Source: UBA4582 sp047630175 (GTDB taxonomy: Bacteria > Pseudomonadota > Gammaproteobacteria > Pseudomonadales > Azotimanducaceae). From it: a stretch of 64,000 nucleotides of DNA. Of the stretch, positions 27,504-37,300 are shown one piece after another. The position numbers and the translations under genes are program-made. Position 1 is the stretch's first letter, and the number at the start of each line of letters is the position of its first letter. Location of the stretch: contig JBLHVI010000006.1 of assembly GCA_047630175.1 (NCBI GenBank), positions 52,802 to 116,801 of the forward strand, given 5' to 3'. The notes beneath the pieces were generated by a model. The model saw nothing but the letters and a program-made list of their open reading frames with translations, was not told the DNA's origin and made no database searches.

Positions 27504-28496
27504 ATGCAAGTCACCAAAACACCAGCATTTATTGCCTCACGTAAGTTTGCTCAGGCAAGTTACTCACGTGCATTTTTTCAGGTTGGTCATACACTAGCCT
27601 TGTATGTCGTTACCATTGGGCTGATGTTCGCATCTTTGTCACTGCCTTATGGTGTGACGTTGGTGTTGTCACTGGTTGCCGCTGCAGCTTATCTGCGCCT
27701 GTTCATGATTGGTCACGATTGTTCTCACGGGTCTTACTTGCCGAAGAAGTGGCAGAACAGTTTGCTGGGTAACATGATCGGTGTACTGACTAACACGCCC
27801 CTGCAATATTGGGGAACGCAGCATGCAATGCATCATCGCAGTACAGGCAACCTTGATAAGCGCGGCGATGGCGATGTTGTTACCCGCACTGTGGAAGAGT
27901 ATCAGGCTTCGGGTTGGTTTAGTCGGCTTTGCTACCGGGTTTATCGTAATCCATGGGTGTTGTTCTTTTTCTCAGCGCCGCTGCATTTTGTTGTCTTGCA
28001 GCGTTTGCCATTGGGTGAGCAGGCGCGGACTTGGAGTGGCTGGCGGAGTGTCATGGGAACCAATCTGGGGATTTGTATTTATTATGGCAGCCTGATTGCT
28101 TTCTTTGGTTTAACACCGTTTCTATTGGTTTACGTACCCGTGGTAATGCTGTCATCGTTGGGGGCAGTCTGGCTTTTCTATGTGCAGCACCAGTTCGAAG
28201 ACGCATATTGGGCGCGCAACGGTGAATGGAACTATCATGACGCGACACTACAAGGTAGTTCGTTTTACGACTTGCCGCGTTGGCTGCATTGGGTCAGCGG
28301 CAATATTGGTTACCACCATATTCACCATCTCAACCCGAAGGTGCCAAATTACAATCTCCCAGATTGCTACGCGCAACAGCCGGCTTTGCAAGATGCTCGC
28401 AAACTCGGGCTGATGGAAAGCCTTTCGACCGCATGGTTGGCACTGTGGGATGAGAAAGCGGGTCGGTTAGTGTCGTTCACAAGCCTCAAAAGCTGA
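27504..28496 (+). CDS. Acyl-lipid fatty acid desaturase
   Basis: A 330-residue membrane desaturase. Histidine boxes are GHDCSHGS (HxxxH, residue ~73), HAMHHRSTGNLDKRGDGD (HxxHH) and GYHHIHHLNPKVPNY (HxxHH). There are two pairs of hydrophobic helices. The pattern HDCSH / HAMHH / HHIHH with KVPNY is that of omega-6/delta-12 acyl-lipid desaturases, so it probably inserts a double bond into membrane acyl chains, possibly for cold adaptation. A palindrome lies upstream. Confidence 0.87.
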   Translation: MQVTKTPAFIASRKFAQASYSRAFFQVGHTLALYVVTIGLMFASLSLPYGVTLVLSLVAAAAYLRLFMIGHDCSHGSYLPKKWQNSLLGNMIGVLTNTPLQYWGTQHAMHHRSTGNLDKRGDGDVVTRTVEEYQASGWFSRLCYRVYRNPWVLFFFSAPLHFVVLQRLPLGEQARTWSGWRSVMGTNLGICIYYGSLIAFFGLTPFLLVYVPVVMLSSLGAVWLFYVQHQFEDAYWARNGEWNYHDATLQGSSFYDLPRWLHWVSGNIGYHHIHHLNPKVPNYNLPDCYAQQPALQDARKLGLMESLSTAWLALWDEKAGRLVSFTSLKS

Positions 28497-28541
28497 TAGC
28501 AGAAGGAAGTGTTTGGCTTGCACGAACTCCGTTTAGCAGGG

Positions 28542-29282
28542 TTAGTGCAAGACCAATGGCTCCCAGCCGCCATTGAAAGCTTGGGTGTCACGCCAAATCG
28601 TCTGATTTCCTTCGGGGATCATAGAGCGTTCTTGTGCGACCACAATGCCACCATCTTGAAATCGTAACGATGTAATAATCTGCGTCGAAAAATCTGCCAA
28701 CATAAAGCCAGGCGATCGCGTTCCCTTGAGAGTCCCCGCATTTATGAGTGTCACGGCATCAAAGTGAATCATGGTGCGAAAGTGCATGTGGCCGTTAATG
28801 ATGAATCGATAGTCCCCCCGGGCGATTAGACCATCAAGTGTACGACACTGAATCATAGGCATATTTGCGGAGCCGGGCCAAATTTTTTGTAGATCGTTAG
28901 TGCCCATACCGTGGCACAGCATGAGCGTGCCGCGCTGGGTCTCGATCTCGGTCACCACGGGTAGTTCAGCCAAATAAGACAAGCTGTCAGCTGCTAGATC
29001 TTGACGTCGGTGAGCGTTGGGTACATGGCGTACGCGGTCTTCAAGCAACCAGCGATCATGATTGCCACGGACTGTCTTGACTTGGTGTTGCTGCAGCAGG
29101 CGCAGTGAGCGTTCCGGGCAACCTAAGCCATCGACGATATCTCCGGTACAAATTGTTTGGTCAACCTGAGCGCTATCCAGATAAGCGAGAGCTTGAGCAA
29201 GGCGAACGTCTTCAGCATGAACATCACCGATAATCCCAAGTCTTTGGACGACGGGGCGCTGCTCGGCGTTCTCGTCACTCAT
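28542..29282 (-). CDS. Metallophosphoesterase
   Basis: A 246-residue calcineurin-like phosphoesterase. Metal-binding motifs are GIIGDVHAE (DxH), TICTGDIVDGLG (GD), KTVRGNHDRWLL (GNHD), then MLCHGMGT and IINGHMHFRT. This order is that of the YfcE/MJ0936-like superfamily. It may act on cyclic nucleotides, nucleotides or phosphodiesters. Its start overlaps the stop of the upstream LON-domain gene by 4 bp (ATGA), indicating a two-gene operon. Confidence 0.88.
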   Translation of the reverse strand: MSDENAEQRPVVQRLGIIGDVHAEDVRLAQALAYLDSAQVDQTICTGDIVDGLGCPERSLRLLQQHQVKTVRGNHDRWLLEDRVRHVPNAHRRQDLAADSLSYLAELPVVTEIETQRGTLMLCHGMGTNDLQKIWPGSANMPMIQCRTLDGLIARGDYRFIINGHMHFRTMIHFDAVTLINAGTLKGTRSPGFMLADFSTQIITSLRFQDGGIVVAQERSMIPEGNQTIWRDTQAFNGGWEPLVLH

Positions 29283-29938
29283 TGGCGGATGTAGTCCCAG
29301 ACGATATTAAGGCGCTCTTGTGTGCTACGCGACTCAAGAATTGACTGCATCAGGTCTGGGTCAAATCGCAGTGTTTGAAACAGCGTGAAACTAAAGACCT
29401 CGGGGCTCATAGATTGCCATTCTGCGCCATTGATCAGTGCCCCAAATTCCGGATTTTCGCTACCTATCATCACCAGCAGCTTTGCATTGATCAGAATCTG
29501 TAGCTCCTGATTGCGTTGCTCTATCGTTTCGCCCAGCTGGTCAGGTTCAATAATATCTTCGAGACTCTCGCTGGCAACAATGCGATATGGTAACGACTGG
29601 ATTTCGCGCACAATTTTCAGTCGATGCTCGATATGTATTTCAGCCATAATTCGCCCGTCGGCCGTCGTTTCAATGACTTCACAATAGCCTGCGGAAAAGA
29701 CCTCTTGAGGCAGGTAGGTCGCTTGATTCGAGTTCATGGCCTCACTCTGAGTCTGATTAGGCTTTGCTTCCCTAATCGTTTTACGCGTGTGGCAAACCCC
29801 GATCATGCGCTTCTCACGCACACAATCATCGATCATCTGCCGATAGCGCGGTTCAAAAACGTGTAGAGGAACGACTGTGCCTGGGAATGCAACCAAGCTG
29901 GGGATGGGAAAAAGTGCGACTTCAACGGGAGAGGGCAC
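29279..29938 (-). CDS. LON substrate-binding domain protein
   Basis: A 219-residue protein made of the N-terminal Lon domain only: VALFPIPSLVAFPGTVVPLHVFEPRYRQMIDD at the start and a later VIETTADGRIMAEIHIEHRLKI region. No AAA+ or protease domain follows. Such stand-alone LON-domain proteins are common but poorly understood; they may bind unfolded segments. It is operon-linked to the downstream phosphoesterase through an ATGA overlap. A charged insert of about 25 residues (near 55-80) interrupts the domain. Confidence 0.86.
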   Translation of the reverse strand: MPSPVEVALFPIPSLVAFPGTVVPLHVFEPRYRQMIDDCVREKRMIGVCHTRKTIREAKPNQTQSEAMNSNQATYLPQEVFSAGYCEVIETTADGRIMAEIHIEHRLKIVREIQSLPYRIVASESLEDIIEPDQLGETIEQRNQELQILINAKLLVMIGSENPEFGALINGAEWQSMSPEVFSFTLFQTLRFDPDLMQSILESRSTQERLNIVWDYIRQ

Positions 29939-30118
29939 GGTAGACTCCTTCTAAAGGTATTGCATAGATACGATAGCACAGCGGTTGACAGATCACCTGT
30001 CAGGCATTTCTTCGCGTTGTATCGGTAAGCTTTTCGTGGTTTAGTTAGGAAATAAACGTTGTGTTGGTTGTAGCCCTTGTCAGAACGAGCAGCAAATAAT
30101 CCAGCGCCAGTGTTGTCC

Positions 30119-32554
30119 ATGTCAGGCCAGCAACACGTGCCTGCGGTAAGCCAAACCTCGCATATATTCGCTGAAGACGAAGAGGATCGATTGCTTGACG
30201 AGCAAATGGTAAGTCGTCAGGCGAAGTGGAATAGAGAGCGAATTTTAGTCCTGCGAGTGTATAACTACTTTCGCATTGTATTGTCGTTCTTCCTACTGAT
30301 TCTATTCTTCCAGGGCACCAATCAAGAGTTTGTTGGTTCCTTCAATCCAAGCTGGTTCCAGAGTATTTTGCTTTTGTATCTGTTGTTTAATGTTGCTGTT
30401 GGCATTGCAACGCTGGTGAGTGAGAAACAAGTTCTTCGGGGTGCCACCAGCATTGCCTCGGTAGTCGTTTTCGATATTTATTTTTTGTCCCTGTTGCTGT
30501 TAACCAGTGGTGGTGTAGACAGCGGTTTGGGCTATCTGCTGGTATTTTCAGTAGCTTTTGGCAGCGCTATGCTGGGTGGGCAAGCCTCGTTTTTGTTTCC
30601 TGCCCTAGCCACCGTCAACGGTATTTCTGGCGAGCTATATCTGCACAATGTCGGCGTCGCGAATGGTTCGCAACACTTTTTTGAAATGTCGATGCTCGGC
30701 ATCTCCTTCTTTGTCGTCAATTTCTTTTTTCAATATATTACTCGTCGTCTTGAGGAGCGGGAATCAGAAGTCGTCAATCTCGAAACACTTGATCGGTTTC
30801 ACCGTATTGCGGAGCGCTCTCGTAAGGAGTTGGAGGTGTCCAATGCGCGCTTCAAAGTGCTTTTAACATCTACCGGGGAGGGTGTCTTGGGGTTGGATAT
30901 GCAAGGCATTATCACCTTCGCAAATCCCCGTGCTTGCGACCTACTTGCTGTCAGCTACACGGACCTTGTGAATTCGAATATTCAGCGATTTATGCTGCCA
31001 TCTTCCCGTTCGCCCTCAGCCACTGCAATCAAAGCACAAAAAGTATTGCAGCTGCTAAACATTAAAGCCCTTAGCGGTTACGACCCCGATCAGTGGCAGA
31101 CGGCTGAGCATGAGCCATTCATGATCGATTATTCCTGTGAGGCCACAGTCAACAGGGCGGATATGACCACGGGCGCGGTACTACTGTTCCGGAACATTAC
31201 GCAAGAACGCAATAATGAGGAACGTTTGCGGTATTTGGCGCGCTACGATCAGTTGACTGGATTGTCAAACCGCAGTAATTTTCAGGAAGTTCTCAATTTT
31301 GCTATTTCTCGCTCGCGTTGGAGCAAGCGTAGTATTGGCATCTTGGTCGTCGACAGCGATCACTTTTCGATGGTTAACGAGCAACACGGGCAGACCGCCG
31401 GCGACGAAATTCTTAAAGTGATTGCGGAACGCTTACAAGCCTCCGTGCGAGAGGGTGACTTGGTGGCTCGTCTGCATGGTGATCAGTTCGCGATCATGCT
31501 GGCAGATCTAGACCAAGCCGAGCACGCGGCACTTGTAGCGGAAACTGTTGTCAGCAATATCAGTCAGCCGATCTCAATCGCAAACAAAGATATGACCACC
31601 AGTGTCAGCATAGGCATTGCCGTTTTGTCAGGGCAGCGCCAGAGCGCTAACGAGTTGCTTGGTGCTGCACTGTCTGCGCTGGGGACTGCTAAGGCTGAAG
31701 GTCGCAATACCTATCGGTTCTTCAACCTAGAGATGCAACTACGTGCGGACGATAAGAAGCGCGTGCAAATATTGTTGCGAACAGCAACACAAAATAATGA
31801 ATTCACGATGATGTACCAGCCGATTATCTCGTTGAAAGATCAGCGTATTCAATCCTGCGAGGCACTTATTCGCTGGGCTCCGGCGGGTGCTGAATCTATT
31901 CGCCCTGACGTGTTTATTCCTATCGCTGAGGAGTCCGGGCAGATTGCCCAGATTGGCAATTGGGTGATAACAAATGTTGCGGCACAGATGACCGCGTGGT
32001 TTGAGGAACTTGGCTTTTTCCCGGCTGTGGCATTAAATGTGTCGTCGAAGCAATTGCGCGACAGTACTTTCCGCGAGCTATACCAGCATGTTATGCATGC
32101 GCACCAGATACCTATTCATTTGTTGGAGCTTGAATTGACCGAGACCGGAGTGATGGAGGATCCTGAGAAATGCTTGGCAGAATTGGTTGAATTACATCAA
32201 CTGGGTGTCAAGCTGTCGATTGATGATTTTGGTACAGGCTATGCTTCGTTGGATTACCTGCGGCGTCTGCCGATGGATATTCTTAAGATCGATCAGAGTT
32301 TTACCGACGGTATTGGCCAATCAGACAATGATGAAGAGATCGTCAGGGTGATGATTCGCATGGCCCATGCCATGGGCTTACAAGTTATTTGTGAGGGCGT
32401 TGAGACTCGCGCGCAGCTGGACTTTCTGCGTAGTCAAAACTGTGACCTGGCGCAGGGTTACTATTTCAGTAGGCCGAAAACAGTGGCAGACATCAGTGTG
32501 ATGCTCAAGTCCGAGCGTGATGGCCAGCTGAACATATTGGAAGGGAGCCTTTAG
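30119..32554 (+). CDS. PilS-like membrane sensor - PAS - GGDEF - EAL protein
   Basis: About 811 residues from the ATG at 30119; the frame runs back to a TTG at 30077 and neither start has a clear ribosome site. Six hydrophobic segments cover roughly residues 50-215 (numbering from 30077) and resemble the PilS sensor region, including LLLLTSGGVDSGLGYLLVFS. A coiled linker and a PAS domain (about 255-380) follow. The GGDEF domain carries the degenerate signature HGDQF at about 467. The EAL domain is intact: CEALIRW (about 595), DDFGTGYASLDYL and CEGVET. It is therefore probably a c-di-GMP phosphodiesterase whose GGDEF part is regulatory. Confidence 0.88.
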   Translation: MSGQQHVPAVSQTSHIFAEDEEDRLLDEQMVSRQAKWNRERILVLRVYNYFRIVLSFFLLILFFQGTNQEFVGSFNPSWFQSILLLYLLFNVAVGIATLVSEKQVLRGATSIASVVVFDIYFLSLLLLTSGGVDSGLGYLLVFSVAFGSAMLGGQASFLFPALATVNGISGELYLHNVGVANGSQHFFEMSMLGISFFVVNFFFQYITRRLEERESEVVNLETLDRFHRIAERSRKELEVSNARFKVLLTSTGEGVLGLDMQGIITFANPRACDLLAVSYTDLVNSNIQRFMLPSSRSPSATAIKAQKVLQLLNIKALSGYDPDQWQTAEHEPFMIDYSCEATVNRADMTTGAVLLFRNITQERNNEERLRYLARYDQLTGLSNRSNFQEVLNFAISRSRWSKRSIGILVVDSDHFSMVNEQHGQTAGDEILKVIAERLQASVREGDLVARLHGDQFAIMLADLDQAEHAALVAETVVSNISQPISIANKDMTTSVSIGIAVLSGQRQSANELLGAALSALGTAKAEGRNTYRFFNLEMQLRADDKKRVQILLRTATQNNEFTMMYQPIISLKDQRIQSCEALIRWAPAGAESIRPDVFIPIAEESGQIAQIGNWVITNVAAQMTAWFEELGFFPAVALNVSSKQLRDSTFRELYQHVMHAHQIPIHLLELELTETGVMEDPEKCLAELVELHQLGVKLSIDDFGTGYASLDYLRRLPMDILKIDQSFTDGIGQSDNDEEIVRVMIRMAHAMGLQVICEGVETRAQLDFLRSQNCDLAQGYYFSRPKTVADISVMLKSERDGQLNILEGSL

Positions 32555-32929
32555 GCTCAGTTGATGATCGTCTCGGCGTATAGGCTCTCGGCGAGTCACG
32601 TGTTGTGGCTAGCGACAATGATTTGTCGACGAAATAATGCCGGCAATTCCAGCATTCGTCTTAGGCAAATAAAGTCCGCACCCTAAAGTTGCATGCGATG
32701 AAATGTTTCTGTACCACCGGTCTTAATTTGTTAGTGTTGAATGTGTTTAATTGTCAAATTTGATGACTCGAACAGAATCTTGCCACAGCTTCTTGCCACA
32801 GCTTCTCCGGCAATAATGTCGATGTTGTTCTCGTTGAACGTGACTGCACGTAATAAACGGGTTTAGCTCAAGGCTAAACGACAAAGAGATGCTGCCCGAA
32901 CATCGAAACGCCTAAAGCTGTGTGCTGAT
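32555..32929. other. Convergent intergenic region
   Basis: About 375 bp between two convergent genes, without a supported gene. It contains a 13-bp direct duplication (CTTGCCACAGCTT) at 32779-32804. Confidence 0.4.
32779..32804. repeat. 13-bp tandem duplication
   Basis: CTTGCCACAGCTT occurs twice back to back. It is probably a recent slippage event in non-coding DNA. Confidence 0.7.
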
Positions 32930-33739
32930 TTAGTCCTGTTGCAAGACCAGCCCAAGCTGTCTACTTTGCGCGACTAGGTGACCCTCACTGTCCCATAGAT
33001 GTCCGCTCTCGATCATGCGCCCCTGTTGCAGGTCTTCCGTTTCAAACTCTGCCTGAATCCAGCCATCTGCAGGTCGACGGCGAATGTGCACTGTTAACTC
33101 GATGGTGGGAACCCAACCAACGGCACCCAACAAACCGAACGGTGACGGGGGGAACGTATCAGTAAACAAAGGTAGGCTGGTGGTATCGGGCGCTCGGCCG
33201 TCCAAAAAACGGATCCAGCCGGCGATCTTAGCGTTGCCTGCCTTGCCCGCGACCGCAAGGTCGGGATGCAAGCGCACGTCTAGGCGGCTGCCAATAGGCA
33301 GTGTGACACCTTGGGCGTCGCCAGTGCGCTGAATGCAGGCTTCGGGTGCAGGTATAGGCGGCGGCAATACAGTGAGCATGGAGTCGATGCCAGCGGATAT
33401 TGCCAAGTCGCCAAAGGTGCACAACACCTCAAGCCGTCGCTTGCCTTCCTGGGTCAGGCTGGCACGTGCTGAGCTTAACGTGCGCCCCGTGCGAATGACC
33501 TCCACGAACACCTCGAAAGGTGCGCCAGCAACGCCAGGACGCAGATAATGGGTCGTTAACGTGACGGGGTCAGGGTGGGGCAGGACTTGTTTGAGCGCAG
33601 CGATGACACACGACAGCAGGTAGCCACCATTGGGATTGTCACCGATATTCCAGGCAGGATTAATGTTACCTGTCCAGAGATTGGTATCGCTTTTCGTGAC
33701 CTGAGTATCTAAATCGAATTGATGCACTGACAAATCCAT
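32930..33739 (-). CDS. Acyl-CoA thioesterase, TesB-like (double hotdog)
   Basis: A 269-residue protein. NIGDNPNGGYLLSCVIAALKQ near residue 30 and LTTHYLRPGVAGAPFEVFVEV with GRTLSSARASL are the hallmark of the 4HBT_3/TesB-like double-hotdog thioesterases. The second hotdog repeat is visible near residue 190 (LLGAVGWVPTIELTVHIRRRP). It probably hydrolyses acyl-CoA. No pathway partner is adjacent. Confidence 0.83.
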   Translation of the reverse strand: MDLSVHQFDLDTQVTKSDTNLWTGNINPAWNIGDNPNGGYLLSCVIAALKQVLPHPDPVTLTTHYLRPGVAGAPFEVFVEVIRTGRTLSSARASLTQEGKRRLEVLCTFGDLAISAGIDSMLTVLPPPIPAPEACIQRTGDAQGVTLPIGSRLDVRLHPDLAVAGKAGNAKIAGWIRFLDGRAPDTTSLPLFTDTFPPSPFGLLGAVGWVPTIELTVHIRRRPADGWIQAEFETEDLQQGRMIESGHLWDSEGHLVAQSRQLGLVLQQD

Positions 33740-34089
33740 TTAAAAAGAATACGTAGATTAGAGCACGCTTGTGCTTCATGGCAAGCGATCAAAAGAATAT
33801 CAAAAGCTACCGACCTTCGTCTTTGCTGGGCTTTTATCGGGTTAAGTTTGAGCGCTCTCTTACCAACAAATACCGTCGGTTTGAGCGGTGCAATTTTTGC
33901 GCAATCGAGGTAGTCTCTGGCATTGCCTCTAACGGATATGCCTTTAAGGGATATGCCTATAACGGATATTGAAGGTCATACGATTAGTGCGCAAGCCTGC
34001 CAACAAAAGCGCCTGTTGGCGTGTAGGTGCAGTACAAGTTGATATGAAGCGCCAAAACTAAATAATAAGAAATGATGTGAGGAATAGCT
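33740..34089. other. Intergenic region with 15-bp repeats
   Basis: About 350 bp. A plus-strand frame at 33769-33972 (67 residues) ends in the repeated peptide GYAFKGYAYNGY, but it has no ribosome-binding site and no recognisable domain. I do not call it a gene. Confidence 0.4.
33926..33970. repeat. Three tandem 15-bp repeats
   Basis: Units CCTCTAACGGATATG, CCTTTAAGGGATATG and CCTATAACGGATATT follow one another. The period of 15 keeps frame, giving a repeated Gly-Tyr-Ala pentapeptide in one plus-strand frame. Confidence 0.7.
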
Positions 34090-35268
34090 ATGGAACGTAA
34101 TGATCGCTTGCTGACTGCAGCGCAGGGTTATATTGATCGTCAACAATTTGCAGGTATTGAGTGGCATGTTGAAGCGCGAGGCGCAGTACTGACGGCGGGC
34201 CGTGTAGGCTATGCGGATGCCGCAGGAAAAGCCCCTATTGCTGATGAGGCTCTGTACAGAATTTATTCAATGACCAAGCCAGTCGTTTCGGTCATGGCAT
34301 TAATGTTGATCGAACATGGCAAGCTTCGACTCTATGATGCACTCGCGCAATTTAACCCAGCGTTCGCTGCTATGCGGGTACTGTTGCCGAATGGTCGGTT
34401 AGAACCCGCACAACGTCCGATTTTAGTGGAAGACTTGCTAACCCATCGGGCTGGTTTCACCTATGAGTTTATTACGGGTTGTCATATAGCGCCGGGCTAT
34501 GATGCTGTTGACCTTAGTAGTGATGGGCAATGCAGTCTCGACGAGACAATGACTAAGCTTGCCGCGCAGCCTTTGGCTTTTCAGCCAGGCAGCCAGTACC
34601 GCTATAGCGTGTCGACTGATGTGCTGGCGCATGTGCTTGAGCGCGCCACAGGAAAAACGTTATCAAGTTTGTTAAAAGAATACATTTTCGAGCCTTTAGC
34701 CATGCACGACACCGACTACTACGTGCCGGCTGAAAAGCAAGCTAGACTTATGCCAATGTTCGGGGTGACTGACGTCAGTAAATTTGCCTCATTGAATCCG
34801 CCGGCAAAGCAAGTGCTTGTTGCGGCTGACGTCGAGCAGATGCATCCGTCAAATGATCCTGGCTTCACGCGCGGCGGTCACGGCTTATTTTCCAGTACGT
34901 CAGATTACGCCAAATTCGCGCGGATGCTACTCACGGGTAAAACGCCAGATGGTCATGCGATTTTGTCGCGCCCTATGCTTTCCATGCTAACGACCAATCG
35001 CATTCCTGCAGATCAACTGCCCTTGACCATCGGCATGAACCCGTTGCCAGGGTATGGCTGGGGGCTAGGTATGCGTGTGATGATGGATACCGGTCGCGCA
35101 CTGTCCTTAACAAACAACGGGGAATTTGGTTGGGCTGGCGCTGCTAGCACCTATTTTTGGGTGGACCCCAGTGAGCAGATGATCGGCATTTTTATGTCTC
35201 AGTATCTAGGCTCGGTACTCCCTATGGCCGATGATTTGCGCACCGCTGCCTATCAAATGCTGGTATGA
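34090..35268 (+). CDS. Beta-lactamase-fold serine hydrolase (class C-like esterase)
   Basis: A 392-residue member of the Beta-lactamase (PF00144-type) family. The nucleophile motif S-x-x-K is YSMTKPV near residue 60, and the tyrosine motif is YRYSVSTDVLAHVLE near 177. There is no signal peptide, so it is likely cytoplasmic and an esterase or peptidase rather than a true beta-lactamase. LLTHRAGFTYEF near 118 is also characteristic of the esterase/EstB branch. GAGGAATAGCT precedes the ATG. Confidence 0.85.
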   Translation: MERNDRLLTAAQGYIDRQQFAGIEWHVEARGAVLTAGRVGYADAAGKAPIADEALYRIYSMTKPVVSVMALMLIEHGKLRLYDALAQFNPAFAAMRVLLPNGRLEPAQRPILVEDLLTHRAGFTYEFITGCHIAPGYDAVDLSSDGQCSLDETMTKLAAQPLAFQPGSQYRYSVSTDVLAHVLERATGKTLSSLLKEYIFEPLAMHDTDYYVPAEKQARLMPMFGVTDVSKFASLNPPAKQVLVAADVEQMHPSNDPGFTRGGHGLFSSTSDYAKFARMLLTGKTPDGHAILSRPMLSMLTTNRIPADQLPLTIGMNPLPGYGWGLGMRVMMDTGRALSLTNNGEFGWAGAASTYFWVDPSEQMIGIFMSQYLGSVLPMADDLRTAAYQMLV

Positions 35269-35861
35269 GTAACACGCTTACAGTAGTCAACGCATGAGAC
35301 TCTACGATGTAGGCAAAGGCTGCCGTAGCACTCGCAGCTACAAATCCGATGCGGTGCCGCAGAAAGTACTGCAAGGCGCACTTTGATTAGCAATCCGATG
35401 GTTAGCAATCCGATTGCAGTCCTGCATGAATACTCAACGTTGGCACTTTTAGGTCTTAACGAGTGACCGATCGGATCGAATTTGATCGAAAAATACTGCG
35501 CGCATGTTGGCGGGTGCAAAACCATTCAGAGACTGGCCCCCACGGCGGGTATCAGGGTGCCCGTCGACGCTGGCGCAATTGATATTGTGGTACAACTGTT
35601 TCAAGCCAAAGGCATTGGCTGTAATGACGAGTGGCGGCCGCCGGACCTGGTCTTACGAGGTTTTCGTCAATTCCATGCGCCTGTGTTGATTGGTGTCACT
35701 TTTGACCGTGAGCATGCAGCGATTGCCAGCGATTAGGCCACTATGATCTGGATTTCTACGGGCTATCCTAATGATAGCTTGCCGGCTAACGCGGTAGTGT
35801 CACAGCGTCGGCCGGTTGCCAAGGTGGCGTCATTCGCGGTTTTTGAGACGGTCTGATGGTT
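35269..35861. other. Intergenic region, about 590 bp
   Basis: Contains overlapping short frames on both strands; the longest plausible (35482-35736, TTG start) resembles nothing I know. A short duplication (TTAGCAATCCGAT) lies at about 35388-35415. It could be a decayed gene, but no family can be named. Confidence 0.35.
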
Positions 35862-37133
35862 CTATTGTGCCAGCGCCTCGGCGTAGGCTTGGGCCTGGCC
35901 TAACAATCGCAGTACATTACCGCTCCATATCTTCGCCAGATCATCTTTCGTGTAACCTTCCTGCAACAGGCGCTCGGTGATCTTCGGAAACTCGCTGATA
36001 TCATACATGCCGTCGACACCACCGCCGCCATCCCAGTCAGCACCCACGCCGACATGGTCTGGGCCGATTAACGCCAAAACATGCAAGAAGTGCTCCATAT
36101 AATCTTCGAAGCTGGCAAGCGCGGCAGGATGTTCAGCGTCGATCGCGCGGCGTTGGTCCATGAAGGCATCGGTTTGCGCGGGCGTTAATGTACCCGCAGC
36201 ATTCATCGCCGCTCGCATCTCAGTGACGGCTTTGGTGCGTCCGGGATTGTCAGGCAATTCTTTTAAGTAAGAGCCGTAGGCGTTCATGTGAATCACACCG
36301 CCGGTTTCAGCTAACTTCGTTAAGATCGCGTCGCTGACGTTACGCGGATGGTCATAGATAACTTCAGCGCCGGTATGCGAAAGAATAATAGGTGTCTTTG
36401 ACAGCTCGATCATTTGTATGACCGCCAGATCATGGGCGTGAGAACCGTCCAAAATAATGCCCAGCCTGTTAGCCTCTTTGACCAGTTCGCGGCCCAAAGG
36501 TGAAAGTCCTTGCCATTTTTGGCCGACAGGATCTGTCGAACTGTCAGCAAACTGGTTATTGCTAAAGTGTACAGGGCCGACCATCCTTACCCCTAAATCA
36601 AAAAATGTCTTCAGCAGGGAGATGTCCTCACCGAGGGGGTATGAGTTTTCGATACTTAGATAGACTATTCGCTTGCCGGCGCCGGTGATGCGCGCCGCAT
36701 CTTCAGGTGCTAAGGCGAGCTCGAAGCTTTCAGGGTGCGCAGCCGTCATTTTGTGGATAGCGAGGGCGCGCAATAGGGCTGTGTCTCTGCTTGCCTGATA
36801 GCCCTGCGTTGTTAGCGCTCCCTGAGAAGAGTAAATCACCCAAAAACCACCATCGAGACCACCGTCTTGCATTCTTGGGTAGTCGACTTGGGAATAATCT
36901 GTACGCGGATTATGCCGAGCCATGATATCGAAACCGGGTTTGACCAGCTGAGCTGGGGTGTCTAGGTGGGTGTCCATAACAATCAGCGATTCATGCAGTT
37001 TGCGCGCTGTAGCACTATCGTCAGCGTAACTACTAACAGGAGTAAAAAGTGCGAAAGTAAGTCCAAAAGATAGTGCAAATGCTGGTGTAAATAATTTGCA
37101 GGGCAGAAGTTTTCGATGGCTGTTTCTAATCAT
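35862..37133 (-). CDS. Membrane dipeptidase, M19 family (renal dipeptidase-like)
   Basis: About 423 residues from the preferred start MIRNSHRKLL at 37133; the frame is open to 37220. A signal peptide ends near PVSSYADDS. Metal ligands typical of M19 are visible: VMDTHLDTPAQL (HxD), the Glu in YLSIENSYPLGED, ILSHTGAEVIYDHPRN, and the C-terminal DHVGVGADWDGGGGV. These zinc peptidases split dipeptides, including D-containing ones, in the periplasm. The gene is divergent from the 2-oxoglutarate oxygenase that begins the guanidine island. Confidence 0.88.
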   Translation of the reverse strand: MIRNSHRKLLPCKLFTPAFALSFGLTFALFTPVSSYADDSATARKLHESLIVMDTHLDTPAQLVKPGFDIMARHNPRTDYSQVDYPRMQDGGLDGGFWVIYSSQGALTTQGYQASRDTALLRALAIHKMTAAHPESFELALAPEDAARITGAGKRIVYLSIENSYPLGEDISLLKTFFDLGVRMVGPVHFSNNQFADSSTDPVGQKWQGLSPLGRELVKEANRLGIILDGSHAHDLAVIQMIELSKTPIILSHTGAEVIYDHPRNVSDAILTKLAETGGVIHMNAYGSYLKELPDNPGRTKAVTEMRAAMNAAGTLTPAQTDAFMDQRRAIDAEHPAALASFEDYMEHFLHVLALIGPDHVGVGADWDGGGGVDGMYDISEFPKITERLLQEGYTKDDLAKIWSGNVLRLLGQAQAYAEALAQ

Positions 37134-37300
37134 TACAACAGGTTTCCTGATCACGACATGGTTGAGCGAGTATGCCGACTTAAAGCCGAGAGTAAAAGGG
37201 GGCATGTACTTGGCTCGCAAATTGCTTTATCGAATAGGGCGATTTGTTACTTCACAAAGACAAACCGCTAGCTATCCAATAAACATCAGGCGGAGAAGTC

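Noticed and set aside
34090..35268. Calling the serine hydrolase an antibiotic-resistance beta-lactamase
   Set aside because: No signal peptide and the esterase-like motif pattern fit a cytoplasmic esterase better; resistance cannot be inferred.
35482..35736. Plus-strand frame of 84 codons
   Set aside because: TTG start without ribosome-binding site, composition not gene-like, no family recognised; possibly a decayed gene but unsupported.
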